DNA of 64,000 nt. It comes from Oscheius sp. JU75 (lineage: Eukaryota; Nematoda; Chromadorea; Rhabditida; Rhabditidae). Where the stretch lies: positions 1,116,001 to 1,180,000 of the forward strand of contig JASJZC010000005.1 of the NCBI GenBank assembly GCA_037178855.1, read 5' to 3'. Positions 44,201 to 56,100 of this stretch are shown here, one piece after another. The stretch's first letter is position 1, and each line of letters opens with the position of its first letter. The position numbers were made by a program, and so were the translations under genes. Below the pieces are notes generated by a model that searched no databases, was not told the DNA's origin, and saw nothing but the letters and a program-made list of their open reading frames with translations.

Positions 44201-47200
44201 ATAACAGCAAGCTAATTCTATTCCAAGACCGGAGACTCTATTGGATCATTTCCTGTCCTCGTTCTCTCCACATACACAACAATATTTTTTCTATCCCCTC
44301 CCTACAAGCTCACATCTTTCCTGTTGTTCTCGTCTAGCTAATACAATCGAGGTACTTTTTACTGGTCTCTAATGTTTAACGGGACAGTTATAATGGGGGA
44401 CTGAGTGGGATTTTATGATGGTGATTCCAGAATTTTCCTGATTCTCGTGCTGCTGGGCCAGCTGGTGCAGGTCGGTCAGCGGTGCTACGCCGTCATCGCG
44501 AGGATGTTCTTTATCGGAAATGCTAATCCTCCTACTATGGTCAGTTCTTTGGATTTAGAGACTGAAAAAAGGGAAGGGGTGAGGTGAGGTAATTGGTGCT
44601 AAAAATATGGGGGAGAGAAGGGAATTTTTGGAAGAAAATAGGGAAGAAGAGGAAAATAATGTTTCACGGTTTGAGGAGATTTCCAACAAAAGTGGGAACA
44701 ATGCGCTCAAGGACAGTTTCGTAAATTGCTTAAATTGATTGCTAGTACAACTACAGTTGAAACAATGCCTTTTGATGAATTTCGCATAATAGCTGCCTCA
44801 AAAATGTCGTTTCATCCGTTGGAACTTTTGTTGTCACTCCAGAAGGAGCCATCGTAGTGGAGACGAGAGTAGGGTAGACGAGCCGAGCCAGCTTTATTCA
44901 GAGGCAGACTATCCAAAAGATACTCTTGCTTTCCAAAGCGCAAGCAATTACACAAACATACATTGTTATAAGTATATTACAAGACATAAAATGCGCTTGT
45001 TCCAACAACTTTATGCTTACCAAAGAGATAACTTGAACAGCAAAGTCTTTCAGAAATGTTTCAAGCTGTTCCTAAGACCCCGTTGCAGAACAATAAGGCA
45101 ATACGTACTTGTAAAGATATTTTCGAAGAGCTTATTTACGTGCTAAGAATCACTTTCTTTTGATTAGAGCTATAACAGCACACCTTGGATGAACGGTGGG
45201 CTCAATGATGGTACACCTACGGTCGTTGCCAAAGTTTGACGTTACGTACTTGCAATTGTACACTTATTTCCGTATTGCTATTCTTTGTGGTACGAAATTT
45301 TGCGTAACTAAAAGTACGCAATGTGAAGGTCTATCACTAGCTATAATAGGATCCTAAATCGTAGGGTTGTGTCAGGAGTGCGCATTTTTAGGGGAAAATG
45401 GTAACCTTGGCATATATTATGAAGATAAGCTAGTTACGCTATGCCGATCTTGTGTTCAAAATGAATATTCTGTTTTGTTCGTTAGATTGTCATTTCCCGA
45501 AAATGTGCCTTGCTGGCCCACGCCAGGTTAACATTGGCACGGGTCGGTGGCCATCCCTAGCCGGTACCGCGGTCAAACACGCCGCAAAGTCGTCTGTTTT
45601 CTTCAAGAAGTACATTGTAACTTTTTTTTAGCGCTAAAAGCTGAAGGTTTAACAAATATCATAAACAGTTTCAGTCTTATGCTGACTCCTGATGAATAGT
45701 TTTCAAAATATCTCTTTTAGTCACTGAAACTTGGAGATGATTTCCAATGTTACGCTAACCAGGTAGAGTCTTCGGATACTTGACCTCAGTCGGCCTATCC
45801 TAGAAAGCAAATCATTTTGCTTCAAAAACACAAAGATTCCAGAAAATTTTTTCTCACTTCACTGTCGCAGCCGGCCTTCTCTCCGTCGTGGCTGGAGCTG
45901 CCCTGGTCGGGGAACGAACTGTGGCCACAGTTCGTCCTTCCGATTACGAGAAATCCTGTAAAACCTACTGTCCAATTTTTTGTGCCTTCATCTCTCTGGC
46001 CTTCTTCTGTCTAGTACTGGTTCTTCGTTTTAATCAAATTTGTGAGTTTCTGAACTTTTAGAAAGAGATAAGGATGGTCCAATTGGACAGAGACAGTACG
46101 CGAGCGCTTTCCAATAGAATACAGATTATGCCACTCCTGGTAGTCAAGAGGATGCGGTAGAGAAATTATCTGAAAAACCAGACGAAACGATTACCCTGCT
46201 ACTCTGGCTGTCTGGTTTTCCGCATGAGAATTGTACTGAGACAGTACAGGTGGGAGTTTGTCGAAGCTGAGAGAGAACGGGCAAGAGTTTAGCCCTACCG
46301 AGACGGTACAGCGACAGTAAGTTTTGACTTCAAGGACGGGTAGCCGATGAGACGGTACGGGTGGAATTATAGTCGAGACAGTACGGGAGACTCTAAATCC
46401 ACTTTCCAGTCCCAATCGACGCGATCCTCGTCTACCTCTACGTCTTCTTCACTGTGTTCACAGTCATCGGTGTCTGTCTCATCTACCGCTACAATCGAAT
46501 ACAGTATGGGCGTCGCCATCACGAAAACAAGAAGCTGGGAGAGAGGTATCAATTGGACGAGAATATCAGAGCAACCCGGATGATTCTACCCTTTCTGATA
46601 GTCACTCTCATTTCCAAGGTATGCTAGCACTGAGAAAAATGAGAAAAGTGGGAATGTTTTAGCTGGTGATAGTGTGCCTGATGTTTTACTCGGTCTTTTT
46701 CACAACTACACCTCTGGGACAGGACACCAGTCATTTGAGTCATGCTTACGATGTTGTAAGTTTTTAAAAAATTTCTTTTTTTCGATAGCAGCATCAAAAC
46801 GAGAGCGACAATCACCAGAACTTGAAACAACAAAGATTCCGAAACTTCGAAGAAAGTAGTCGTATAGTTTTTGCTTAAAGAAATGTACATATGTCTGGGA
46901 TAAGCTTCTTAGACTCTTAGTTTATGCTTTATTCTTGAAAAAAAAACATAAATCGTGTAGAATGTTGACTTCAGATGAGTATGTTTCAAGAGCTGCCTCT
47001 ACTAGACAGAATAAATTTATGATGCAGTCGATCATCCGAATGTGTTCGAACACACAGATATGCTATCTGTTCGGCCGAAACAACAAATTTTCAGAGCAAC
47101 TCCTCATTCCGCCTTCTCGGTCTCGTTCTTCTCTCCACCTTCGGGGCCCTGAAATGTATCAAGAGGAAGCGCTCCAATGTGGTAGACGTCCTCGACACCC

Positions 47201-47238
47201 AGTTCCACTTTGGACAGCTCTCACAGATGTGGAATTGA
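41245..47238 (+). CDS. sre-like serpentine chemoreceptor
   Basis: Predicted seven-transmembrane chemoreceptor of the Sre family, 298 residues, exons 41245-41387, 44431-44539, 45843-46041, 46410-46618, 46663-46755 and 47095-47238. The ATG lies three bases after ttcag at 41242, a likely splice-leader acceptor. Diagnostic blocks are CIHPNFRIFLILVLLGQLVQ after helix 1, GERTVATVRPSDYEK after helix 3, LGERYQLDENIRATRMILPF (the RYQL.EN motif) before helix 6, and FGQLSQMW at the C-terminus. Phases agree at every junction and no stop is seen. Introns 1 (3.0 kb, with a Tc1-like element) and 2 (1.3 kb) are unusually long and full of GTTTCA motifs. Confidence 0.87.
42180..43134 (+). mobile_element. Tc1-like transposon, non-autonomous, long TIRs
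   Basis: 955-bp element in a TA target (42178-42179 and 43135-43136). Its ends are CAGTGCGGTGCAAAATTATA and its inverted repeats are about 305 bp, differing at about one position, so the insertion looks recent. The centre (42485-42830) keeps only the start of a transposase: LSSDERAQVDVLQDVGFSNR and TGRPRKLSVRDERRVYRRV, the Tc1/Tc3-type helix-turn-helix region. The first codons of that frame lie inside the repeat. No catalytic DDE part is present, so it needs a helper. It sits in intron 1 of the sre gene. Confidence 0.9.
43573..43639 (+). promoter_or_regulatory. Candidate 21U-RNA locus
   Basis: CTGTTTCA at 43573-43580; tagt places T at 43619, spacing 39. In intron 1 of the sre gene. Confidence 0.5.
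45056..45122 (+). promoter_or_regulatory. Candidate 21U-RNA locus
   Basis: ATGTTTCA at 45056-45063; caat places T at 45102, spacing 39. In intron 2 of the sre gene. Confidence 0.5.
46981..47048 (+). promoter_or_regulatory. Candidate 21U-RNA locus
   Basis: ATGTTTCA at 46981-46988; cagt places T at 47028, spacing 40. In intron 5 of the sre gene. Confidence 0.4.
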
Positions 47239-49879
47239 TAGATATTTCTGCATTGTGTAATGTAAAACAAGTAAACTTGCGTAGTTCCAGCCATTGAAGC
47301 CAATGAACTCATCCAGTACACTTCGGTACGTCAAATACTTGTGTGTTGTCCACAAAGCTGTACAAGTTGGTATTCTGCTTTGTATAGATGACAGGAATGA
47401 AACTTTTTTATGTTTCAAAGTATGCTTTTAACTTTGGAGCTACTTCACATGAAAACCAGCTGCCGACGGCAGCTTCGCAGCCCTCTGGCCTTAGCTTAGA
47501 ATTGATCACAGGTAGCTGCACCGCTTTCCTAGCAGTTTCCTCTTCCTAACAGCTGGCTTGTCCACTTGTCTCTTGATATGAAATGACTTGTCAGCGTTTT
47601 TGGTATTAGTGTTGACATGCAATTGTGCGGACGCCATGACAGACGAATACCATTGCGCTTTAGTAAAGAAAGATTCCAAGTGCGTTCCTTTGCTTCCGTC
47701 ACCACTATACTTGAGCAGCTCGAGCCTGGTTTTTTTTTTATTTTCGTCGTTTGCCTCAGTGTTTATCTATTTTTTTTCTTTAATCTCTTCTATCTTTTCT
47801 TGTTTCTCTGGTGATTATGCAATCATCTTTTTGTAAGGCATACATTTTGTTGTCTTCCTATTTTGAAAAATGATCCTTACATAGATTCCTAACTGGCAAG
47901 TATAGTCTTGCTTAGAACCCTTTGAAAATTACTTCTAAACAGAGAAGACATCCAAAAACATGCGAGAAGAACGACTCGACCGACCTCTTCGAGCCGGCTC
48001 GAAATCGGTTCAAGCCGAAAACTTTCGGCACGTGCCAAGTATAGTCATCGTATTTCCCATCCAACCGTATCCACTTCTTGCTCATTTCACCAGCTCGAAC
48101 CTCAAAAATAATGTTATACTCGTTCCATACGATTCCGTCTTTTCAAAGCCACTTCTCAAGTCCTGTCTTGTAGTTATCCAAAGTGTAGTTATAACTTTGT
48201 ACTTTCTTCACAAGCTGATGCGATGCTTGGCTTCTGCCTATTTGAAATTATTTTAAAGAACAGAAAACTCTGTGGCTCCCATGCAGCTGGTTCTCTTACA
48301 GTGGAAAAAGTGTCCACTGTAAATAGCGATGCAATTCAGTTCAATCATTGGAACGTTGGAGTTTTATCTTTATGCATAATGCATTTACTTTATACGGTCT
48401 CTGGGTTGTTCATTTATCCACTCCAAAATGAACCATTTACTCATCTCCTACCTGTCTCCTCCTGACTCTTAGCTTGTAAGGTAGGGCTTGATTGCGGGAG
48501 AGAGCTTGTTTTCCTCTTGCCGTGTGGGGGCCTTTAGATTGAGAGAGAGAGAGAGAGAGAGAGGTAAAGGCTGTGAGCGATCGATACGCCCTCCTCCTCG
48601 CTCCGCTCTCTCTCTCTCTTTCAGCACAGAGAAACAACCATGTGGACTGGACAAAATATCGAGCAGTGTTCCTTTCATATTTTTTTCAATCGTGTTCAAA
48701 GGAACCCAAATAAGGAGCCTTTTTAAAACAAAAAAAGGTCAAAGGGGATCTCTTATAAGCATTGAGAAGTTCATAATTTTCCAGTTTTTCCTTTTATCCG
48801 TTCTGAGAATCCTTGTGTCTGCTCCTACAGGCAAACAAAAGAGATGTCATTTTGAAAATCAGTAAAAATGGAACAATCTGAACAGCGGGTTCAAAAAATG
48901 TGAATGTTTATGGTCTCTCTCTCTCTCTCTCGTCCTCTCCGTGTTCTGTTTACTTTGTCGTTTCCAATCTCGCTCACATCGAAATTTTGTCAAAAATCAC
49001 GGGTCTCTCTGTCCTTGTGACTTTCTATCTCTCTGTCTCTGTTTCTCTGCCCCGATGCAGATCCATGAACCGATTGCTTTTCGTCACCTCTCTCTCTCTT
49101 TCTCTTTGCTCCCACGGGCCGTCAGCTGGTCGAAAAGGGGGATGTTTTCAGTCATCAAACGGCCGACTCTCTCGTTCTGCAACGCACACGCGCTCTGGTA
49201 AACTCTCACCCCCATTCTTATCCTTCTCCAGAGTTCTTTGGGATCACTTACTTTTTCTCACTGAAAGACTTTGTGAAAGTATTGTGGTATCAGATATAGA
49301 CGCGTATACCATGCACTGGTGAAACACTGGAAATACATTAGAAATTTTTCGATTACTGAAGATAACACTCCCAAGGTTACTTTGCAGTTAATATACTAAC
49401 TGAAACAGGAAGTCTTCCATGTTCATATTCACAGATCAATAGGAATCAAATAAACTCTTCTCCATTTTGAACAGAGGCCCTAATCACTGCTGTCTTTGTT
49501 GATTGATCATCCGAGAAAGACAATAATATTCCTCGGTCAAAAACACGTTCTCTTCCCCGGTATCTATTTTCGTCCCCAAAATGGGTTTTTCCGCCGGGTG
49601 ATGGCATTTGTTGACATTCCCTACTTTTTTCGATTCTCTTCTGGAGAAAGTCTCTCCCGTACCATCACATAGGAGAACCTTTCTCACAAAATTCGGGTTC
49701 CCCGTATCACCTTGACCAAATCCCATCCAATCACTCAGCTTGTTTTCCATCGCCACCTTTTTTTTGGAGAGTCGAGGCGGGAGCGACCATACAAATATAC
49801 TCGGTCGTAAATATGGACAGTCATTTCCGGTTGTTTACGGGAGAAGTGAGGGGAGAGAGTCCATTCTGGGCCATTTTGC

Positions 49880-50740
49880 AGGGTTTTGGGTTATGAAGAA
49901 ATAAAATTCTCAAATCTAACCAAAAATCAAGGGATCGTCTAGCTAAACTAATATCTTGTAGTCTTGAAACATTTATCATAGAACACTTTTCTATATGAAA
50001 TTCTAGCTACCTATTTCTATTTATTAGTTTTTTACTTTGTTTGATTGTGATTGATAATGGTGATTTCCATAATTCGAACGTAAGAGCCTAATGCACCAAT
50101 TTATTCTATTGAATTTTCGATCCAGCTCAAACAAAAAGGCGTTCTTCAACCTTTACAGATGTTAGCATCTCAAGAGATAGAGCCGGGAGAACAGCCGGTC
50201 GATCCTTTCGTTATGTTTGCCTAGCTAAGCTCATACCTAGTAGCCGTGAAACCTTTTCCATAAAACAGTTTTCGACTGTTCATAGTATTTTTGTTTCCAC
50301 TCTAACAGAAGCTGTCCTTCAATTCACATAGACGTTGGTTTCCTAGTTTGGCTGCACCAAAATAAAAACTGCAGGTTTTTCCAGAACGAGTAAGTTGATA
50401 TTAGGTAAAAAAAAAATAGAGCTAAGAGAACAACCGCTCGAGCCTTTCGCTATGGCTGTCTAACTGTGCTCATATCTTCATTTTTGACTTTGTCTATGAT
50501 GATTGCAATACTTTGAACGTGGAACAGATGAAACATACTACAACTCATGTTAAAACATGCATCGATTTTCTACTGCATATAGAATTTTTGTTTCAACTCT
50601 TATATAAAGACATTCTTCAATGCATACAGACGTTGGTACTGCCGCAATGGTGCTCATAAATTTGCAGATTACGTTGTTCCACTGTCTAAAGGATAGAGCT
50701 GAGAGATCAACCGGTCGATTTTTTTAATGTTTTACACTCA
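49880..50740. repeat. Three ~280-bp tandem units carrying TGAAAC
   Basis: The phrase gatagagccgggagaacagccggtcga type recurs at about 50176, 50415 and 50692, and cttcaattcacatagacgtt type at about 50137, 50316 and 50609. TGAAAC occurs near 49967, 50247 and 50529, about 281 bp apart. Confidence 0.65.
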
Positions 50741-51285
50741 GTCCTTATAGCAGGCTTCTGCCTTTAGTTGCTTCAGCAGACTCACATTTTGTGTTTAAAG
50801 TCGCACCAACTTGTATAACTCTCTTGGTTGTCTTCGCATATTCAAAAAGTTCAATGTTTCAAGCCTACTGTTTTGTGTTCTGAGGAAAAGTACTGCTTCT
50901 TTCTAAATCTCAAATTATGTTTCACCTCACCCATATGAGTCTGACTAGCACTGGGTTGTTTATAACTTTTGTTTCCTTTTACGAACTTTGAGAAAAGTGT
51001 TGATTTGTCTCCACCTCGAGTTTCGTTTCACTTGATCCAGAAAAAAGCATGCACACCCTTGAAATTACTTTTCTCGAGTTGCAGATTTCTATAATTAAAT
51101 TATTGAAACCAAAAAGATTCATTTCTTTACCCATCCTTTTGCACGTTCCCTTCTCCCCCACCACTCTTGAATAATTCTTCAATTCCACCCACATGCAGGG
51201 GCCAGCCATGAAGTACAGAATCGCTCAACTTTCTAAGAGACACAATTCATTCTTCTCTTACAATTTTCGATCTTTTTTGTCTTGG

Positions 51286-51970
51286 AGCTTGTAATAAAAC
51301 GGGGAATCTGTCCACTGAGTCAGTATCAGGTCATTATATAGCAAAAACAAAAAAGCAAATTGATTTTGGAACAAGGAAGGATGAACTTCCTTTTTCGCGC
51401 GGTCGCCTCTCTTTTCACACCGAGCAGAGACGTTTTCTTCACTTCCTTCCTTTTTATAAAGATCTTTGAAACAAAATGGTTTCAGTGATGGTGGGACCTC
51501 AAGTGAAGTTTGGCTATGAGTTGTCCAGCCTATACCTTTTTCAAGTAACGGTCCCGTACACCATAATCTGAATGTCATACAAAAAAACTCTCGCATCGTT
51601 CTTTACTCTCTCAGCTTGTCTATATAAAGTTTGTAGTACGAAACAGTTTCCTTGACAATATCATTTTTCTCATTATTGCTGTTTCACTATCCTTCTACCA
51701 AGCTTGCAATAAAAATCTGTTCCCGGGGTAAGTCGATAAGAAAAAAAACGAAATTGATTTCGGACGAGGAAGGAAGACTTCCTTTGGGCAATTATAGGCG
51801 CTGTCGCCTCTATTTTTCCCGTTGAGCAGAGACGTTTTTCTTCCTTCTCCTTTTATAATAAGTCTTTGGAACAAAACGGTTTCAAAGTTTGAGGCTCCAG
51901 AACCACGTTCATTTTGATGATTATAGTTTTCGAATGTCATAACCAGAAGACAGTAGGAAAAGAGTAAGAG
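51286..51970. repeat. Two ~400-bp direct units
   Basis: 51355-51490 and 51745-51885 share aaattgatttt/cgga, gaggaagga, gacttcctt, cgcctct, gagcagagacgttttt and tttgaaacaaaatggtttca, with moderate divergence. Confidence 0.65.
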
Positions 51971-52769
51971 TCTATTTGTGTTTGTGATGAAAAATTTGAG
52001 TTGTCCTATCAACTCTGTTACTTTTTTGTTCCGTCGCCGAAAATGTGCTCTTGGGTCTGCGTCGACAAAAAATGTACAAACAAATTTCTTCATTCATAAT
52101 CACTATCCTCCAAAATTCTGTAGTCAGCAGAATTTCCCAACAATACGGTGTTATGCAATTCAATGTCGGGTCACTTCGTTCTTTGCTCTTATCTACTCTG
52201 AACTCAATCTTGAAATATTCATGTTTCAGCGTTCTTCCCTAAGGCTGATTTCGTTTCTCGTTGGCCAGCAGTACTGGCGTCAGCAGCAGCAACAAAGGCA
52301 TAGCCCTCCGAGCCAATAAAACTTCGGGTTTTTAGGTTCCAACGAGCTCCGTCAGCCGCAGTTCAAGAGCCAACAAGAATTCCGCCTCCTTCTGCCTGGA
52401 TCAACCGGGGCCAGACTCTTCCGTGGGTTTTTCTTGAGATCTTTTTGTTTCATTCGATTCTGTAATAGGGGTAGTGGAGGGACAAGAGGTGATAAGATAA
52501 GAGAAGAGTTTCTTCTTCTTGCCGAACAAGACTTTTTGTTTGAAGTTGTTTTTATTTTTATACAGGCCGATTGTCACCGTATCGTTTTCCGTACCTCAGC
52601 TTGACTACATGTGGTTGTATAAACAAAAAAGTTCTAGCTCTTTGATTTTAAAGAAAACTTCCAAGACGAACGTTATCTTAACTTTTCTTCAAAAGCTATG
52701 TTTTTTTGCATCTTTAAAGTTTCAAGCCTACTGTTTTTGGAACAATACAGGTAATCTAGTTCTAAATGC

Positions 52770-52950
52770 CCAAATCTCTCTGTGTGTGCCTGTCTGTCTC
52801 TTCGCGTCCGTCTGTCTCTTTCTTCGAGTCAAATGGAGTCAGTTTGGGAGAAAACGTCTTTGGGAGAACGCTGCTCCTGTCAAGATAGCTCTGGAACAGC
52901 ATCTTGCTATCACGAGCCCTAACGGGGCATCAGCCAAACTTGTGTACGAA
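52770..52950. repeat. Dispersed repeat X, fourth copy
   Basis: Shares ctctgtgtgtgcctgtctgt, agtcagtttgggaga, gtctttgggagaacgctgct and cctaacggggcatc with the copies at 13.0-13.7 kb. Confidence 0.55.
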
Positions 52951-53101
52951 AATAAGCCCTTTTGAAACATTTTCCACGATAACCCCCCAAAATCTGACTG
53001 AATCGGAGTGAGATCACAGAGATCTTGTCTCCTCTATTTATTTGCATTTCCAGCTCCCCGTTTTGTTTTCTCCCCCCCTTGTCCACCTCCCGTCTTACAG
53101 A

Positions 53102-56100
53102 ATGGCTCCTCCCGGAAGTCAGCGACTCTGGGTCGGTCCCCTGATGCTCATCCTTGTTATCGCCCTCATCTACGTCTTTTCACTCATGCCCAATGCTCCT
53201 CCTCATAGGGTGAGTCCTTGGAAATGGAGAAAAAATGCCTCCGGTATAGAGTAACTTTCAGGACTACGCACCAGACATGTCCGGAGAGATCAGTATCAAG
53301 AAAATGGAAGACATGGCCTATGGTAGGGTTTCTTACTTTTTGGCTGTTTAACCTGGGGGGGTTCCCGTAATTTATGAAACATTTGGAGATTTTTTTTGTT
53401 ACAACCCTCGTACACCCGCTCGAAACTTTTTGAAATTGAACAGGAAATTGCGTCTCTGTAGTGATTTTCAGGTGTGCTTGACAGGAACTTGAATCAAAGC
53501 TGGAACGGGAAAGTATCAAAGTACGATGTAGCAGAAGGTAGAGGAGGAGGGGGTACTTGTAGCTTGTAGCTGATATAAATTGACCAGGAATTCCTCAAAT
53601 TTCTTGTACTTTATGCAATCTCTAAACGAGATGATAGTAAAAGAACAAACAAGAAGCACGCTGAAACATACAATAGCTGGAAGTAAACTAGGTTCTAGGT
53701 GAATTTGGGACAATAGAGAGTCATTTCGGATTCATACAATCCTCGAAACATTTTGAAACAAGGAAATATCCTAATGTTTCCGCAGTAGTTCGCGAACAGT
53801 TTGACTGATTCTAATTCTCCTATACTCCTTTGAAACATTTTCCAAGTATCATCTCCAGCCTATAAAAACGATCAATTTCAGCACTCAAATGGCTTGAATA
53901 ATGTTCTCATTTTACTAAACAGACTGATTGTTTCAAGCGTGATATAAGTTTTTCGAATTTTCTATTTATCAACATGGCTCAGAACAAAGTGATAAGCGTG
54001 CAATGAAAAAAATAGCTAGCAGTAGTGTTTGGTAGGCAGATGAAACGAAGAAAAAAGGTTTTAAAAATTGGGTTTTTCTGAGACTGAACTGTATAAAAGG
54101 AAAGGTTTTTTTTACCCAAATCGTAGAATTATGAACGTTGATCAATGACTTGTTTCCAATCTTTACTAGCAGCGGTCCCTTAGCATCGGTTGAAACAAGT
54201 AAAATCTTCATATGTTTCAGCGGTAGTTCAAGTACAGACTGACGAAACCAATTCCAATACTTGGATCTTATATTCACATTGAAACATTTTCCGAGTACCA
54301 TCTCCAGTCGATGAAAACAAGCCATTTCAGCCCCTTCCTCCTCTCCGAGCTGCATGAATGGCGGTCAGTACAACAAAACAGCAGAGACTTGTGATTGCAT
54401 GGAAGGATTCCGGGGTGCCAGATGTCAGGTCATATCTAAAACTGTCAGTTTTTTTTCCATTTTGAATTACTGAAACCTTTCTAGCACTGTCTAAATGAGG
54501 GAATTTACTCTCACAGACTCGGTCGCTGTATCTGTCACAAACCCTTTGTGGGTGAGCACTGTGACATGCGCTGCAGTGGAGGACTGGCTAACTATTCAAC
54601 AAGTGAGTTTTTGTGTTTTTCCCGAAGAGAAAGGATGAGTACAGAGCAATGAAAATTCTGGTTACCGCCCGTTAATGAAACAAAAAACGTCGGTACATGT
54701 CAAAAATTTACATTTTTGTAAGTTTGAATCAAAAAAACAGCGGGCAATGTTCATGAAAACAATTTCTTCTTTCGTTCTCACTTTATAATGTCCCTCTGTA
54801 ACAAAAGCAAATTGAACTTGAACTGTTTGCGTTTGTTAGAGTCCAGCCATAAATTAGATTTACGTATCGTGGCATGGAACAAGTTAGAATTTCTCACACT
54901 TAAACCGTGTTCGTAACATGTTGCCTTACTTACTACTATACGTAACTGCTGAAACATTTTTGTCTACCTACTGAAAAACACTAGTTTCCGAATTTCTCGA
55001 AGCCAAAATCTTTCAAACGAATTGTATATTGAATACATTTTACTTTTTTCCAGAGAGTCATGATTGTTGTTCCAAACGTCCAAAAAATTTTAGATTCCTG
55101 CGACTGCCTTGACAAATTCTTCGGCACCCAATGCGACGTGCTCTGCATAAATGGGGACATAGTCAACGGGACCTGCAACTGCTATTCCGGCTATGTGGGA
55201 GCCTCTTGCGGAGCCTGCGACTCTATGATAAACAGCGATAAGTGCAATCCTTACCCAAGGGGAAGGTTTATAAGCCTCGTTTCTTAGAAGTTGAAAAGTT
55301 TTTCAGGGGAGCAGTAAACTCTCGACTCACCCTCAGCGGGCTGTCCTTCTGCATGATCACCATTGGATTGCTTTGTGTTACAGCGAGGTAGGGGGACATT
55401 GAAAAGGATTCTAGTTTTGAGTCTGTGCGACTGAAAATGTTTCCAATCATAATTAGGGTATTAGACAATGTAACGGTGAGACCGAGGCTAATGCAGGATC
55501 AATTCTCGTTGTAGTCACAATAGTATCGTCCAGTGATAAGTGCCACTAGAGCTTAGAGACAGATTGTCAATAACCTAGCACTGATACATAACTGATCCCA
55601 GCTTTGAAAAAGGTTCAACTGTAAAAATGAAAGAACAGGATTTCCAAGATATCTCGGCTATCGAGAGATGATGATTGCTGAGATCCAATGACTCAATGGA
55701 GTATCATGTATTTGAGACCAATGTGTTCTGCTGTGAATTAAAAAGTTTACTCTATAAAGGAGAAGTGAAACAGGAAAAAGCGAGTAGCTGACATTTAGCC
55801 GCGGGATTGAGGACGAGTTCTCAAAGGTCGAACGCTTTCCATAAATATTTCGTAGAGATAATCTAGTGGTGAAACATAAAAGATTATTGCACCGAAAGTG
55901 ACAGTTGTAAAATTTGTTATACAGTATTTTCAAGAGTTATAATTGAAATAATGGACGTCATTGAAAGGAAGGTCAAAAATTGGAAAAGTATTGCCAAAAG
56001 TCGGCACGAAAAAATAAGTTTAGAGCAAGAAGATTCCAAAAAGTGAACATCAATAAGCATTAGAATCCTTAGTGTTTGGTGAAACAAACAAAAAACTTTA

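Larger units (their letters stand above)
47239..53101. other. 5.9-kb region without a convincing gene
   Basis: 47420-49310 has no GTTTCA and is CT/GA-rich (GA run near 48541-48562, CT runs near 48609 and 48917). A signal-peptide-like stretch (AFLVLVLTCNCADA, about 47600) has no ATG in frame. 49.3-52.7 kb is again dense in GTTTCA and contains two tandem families; a copy of repeat X lies at 52770-52950. Confidence 0.5.

Noticed and set aside
47588-47836. Signal-peptide-like plus frame
   Set aside because: The open frame has no ATG before the hydrophobic part and degenerates into a T-rich run.
48437-48865. Several ORFs around 48.5 kb
   Set aside because: They are read through GA/CT microsatellites and encode only Arg-Glu or Ser-Leu runs.
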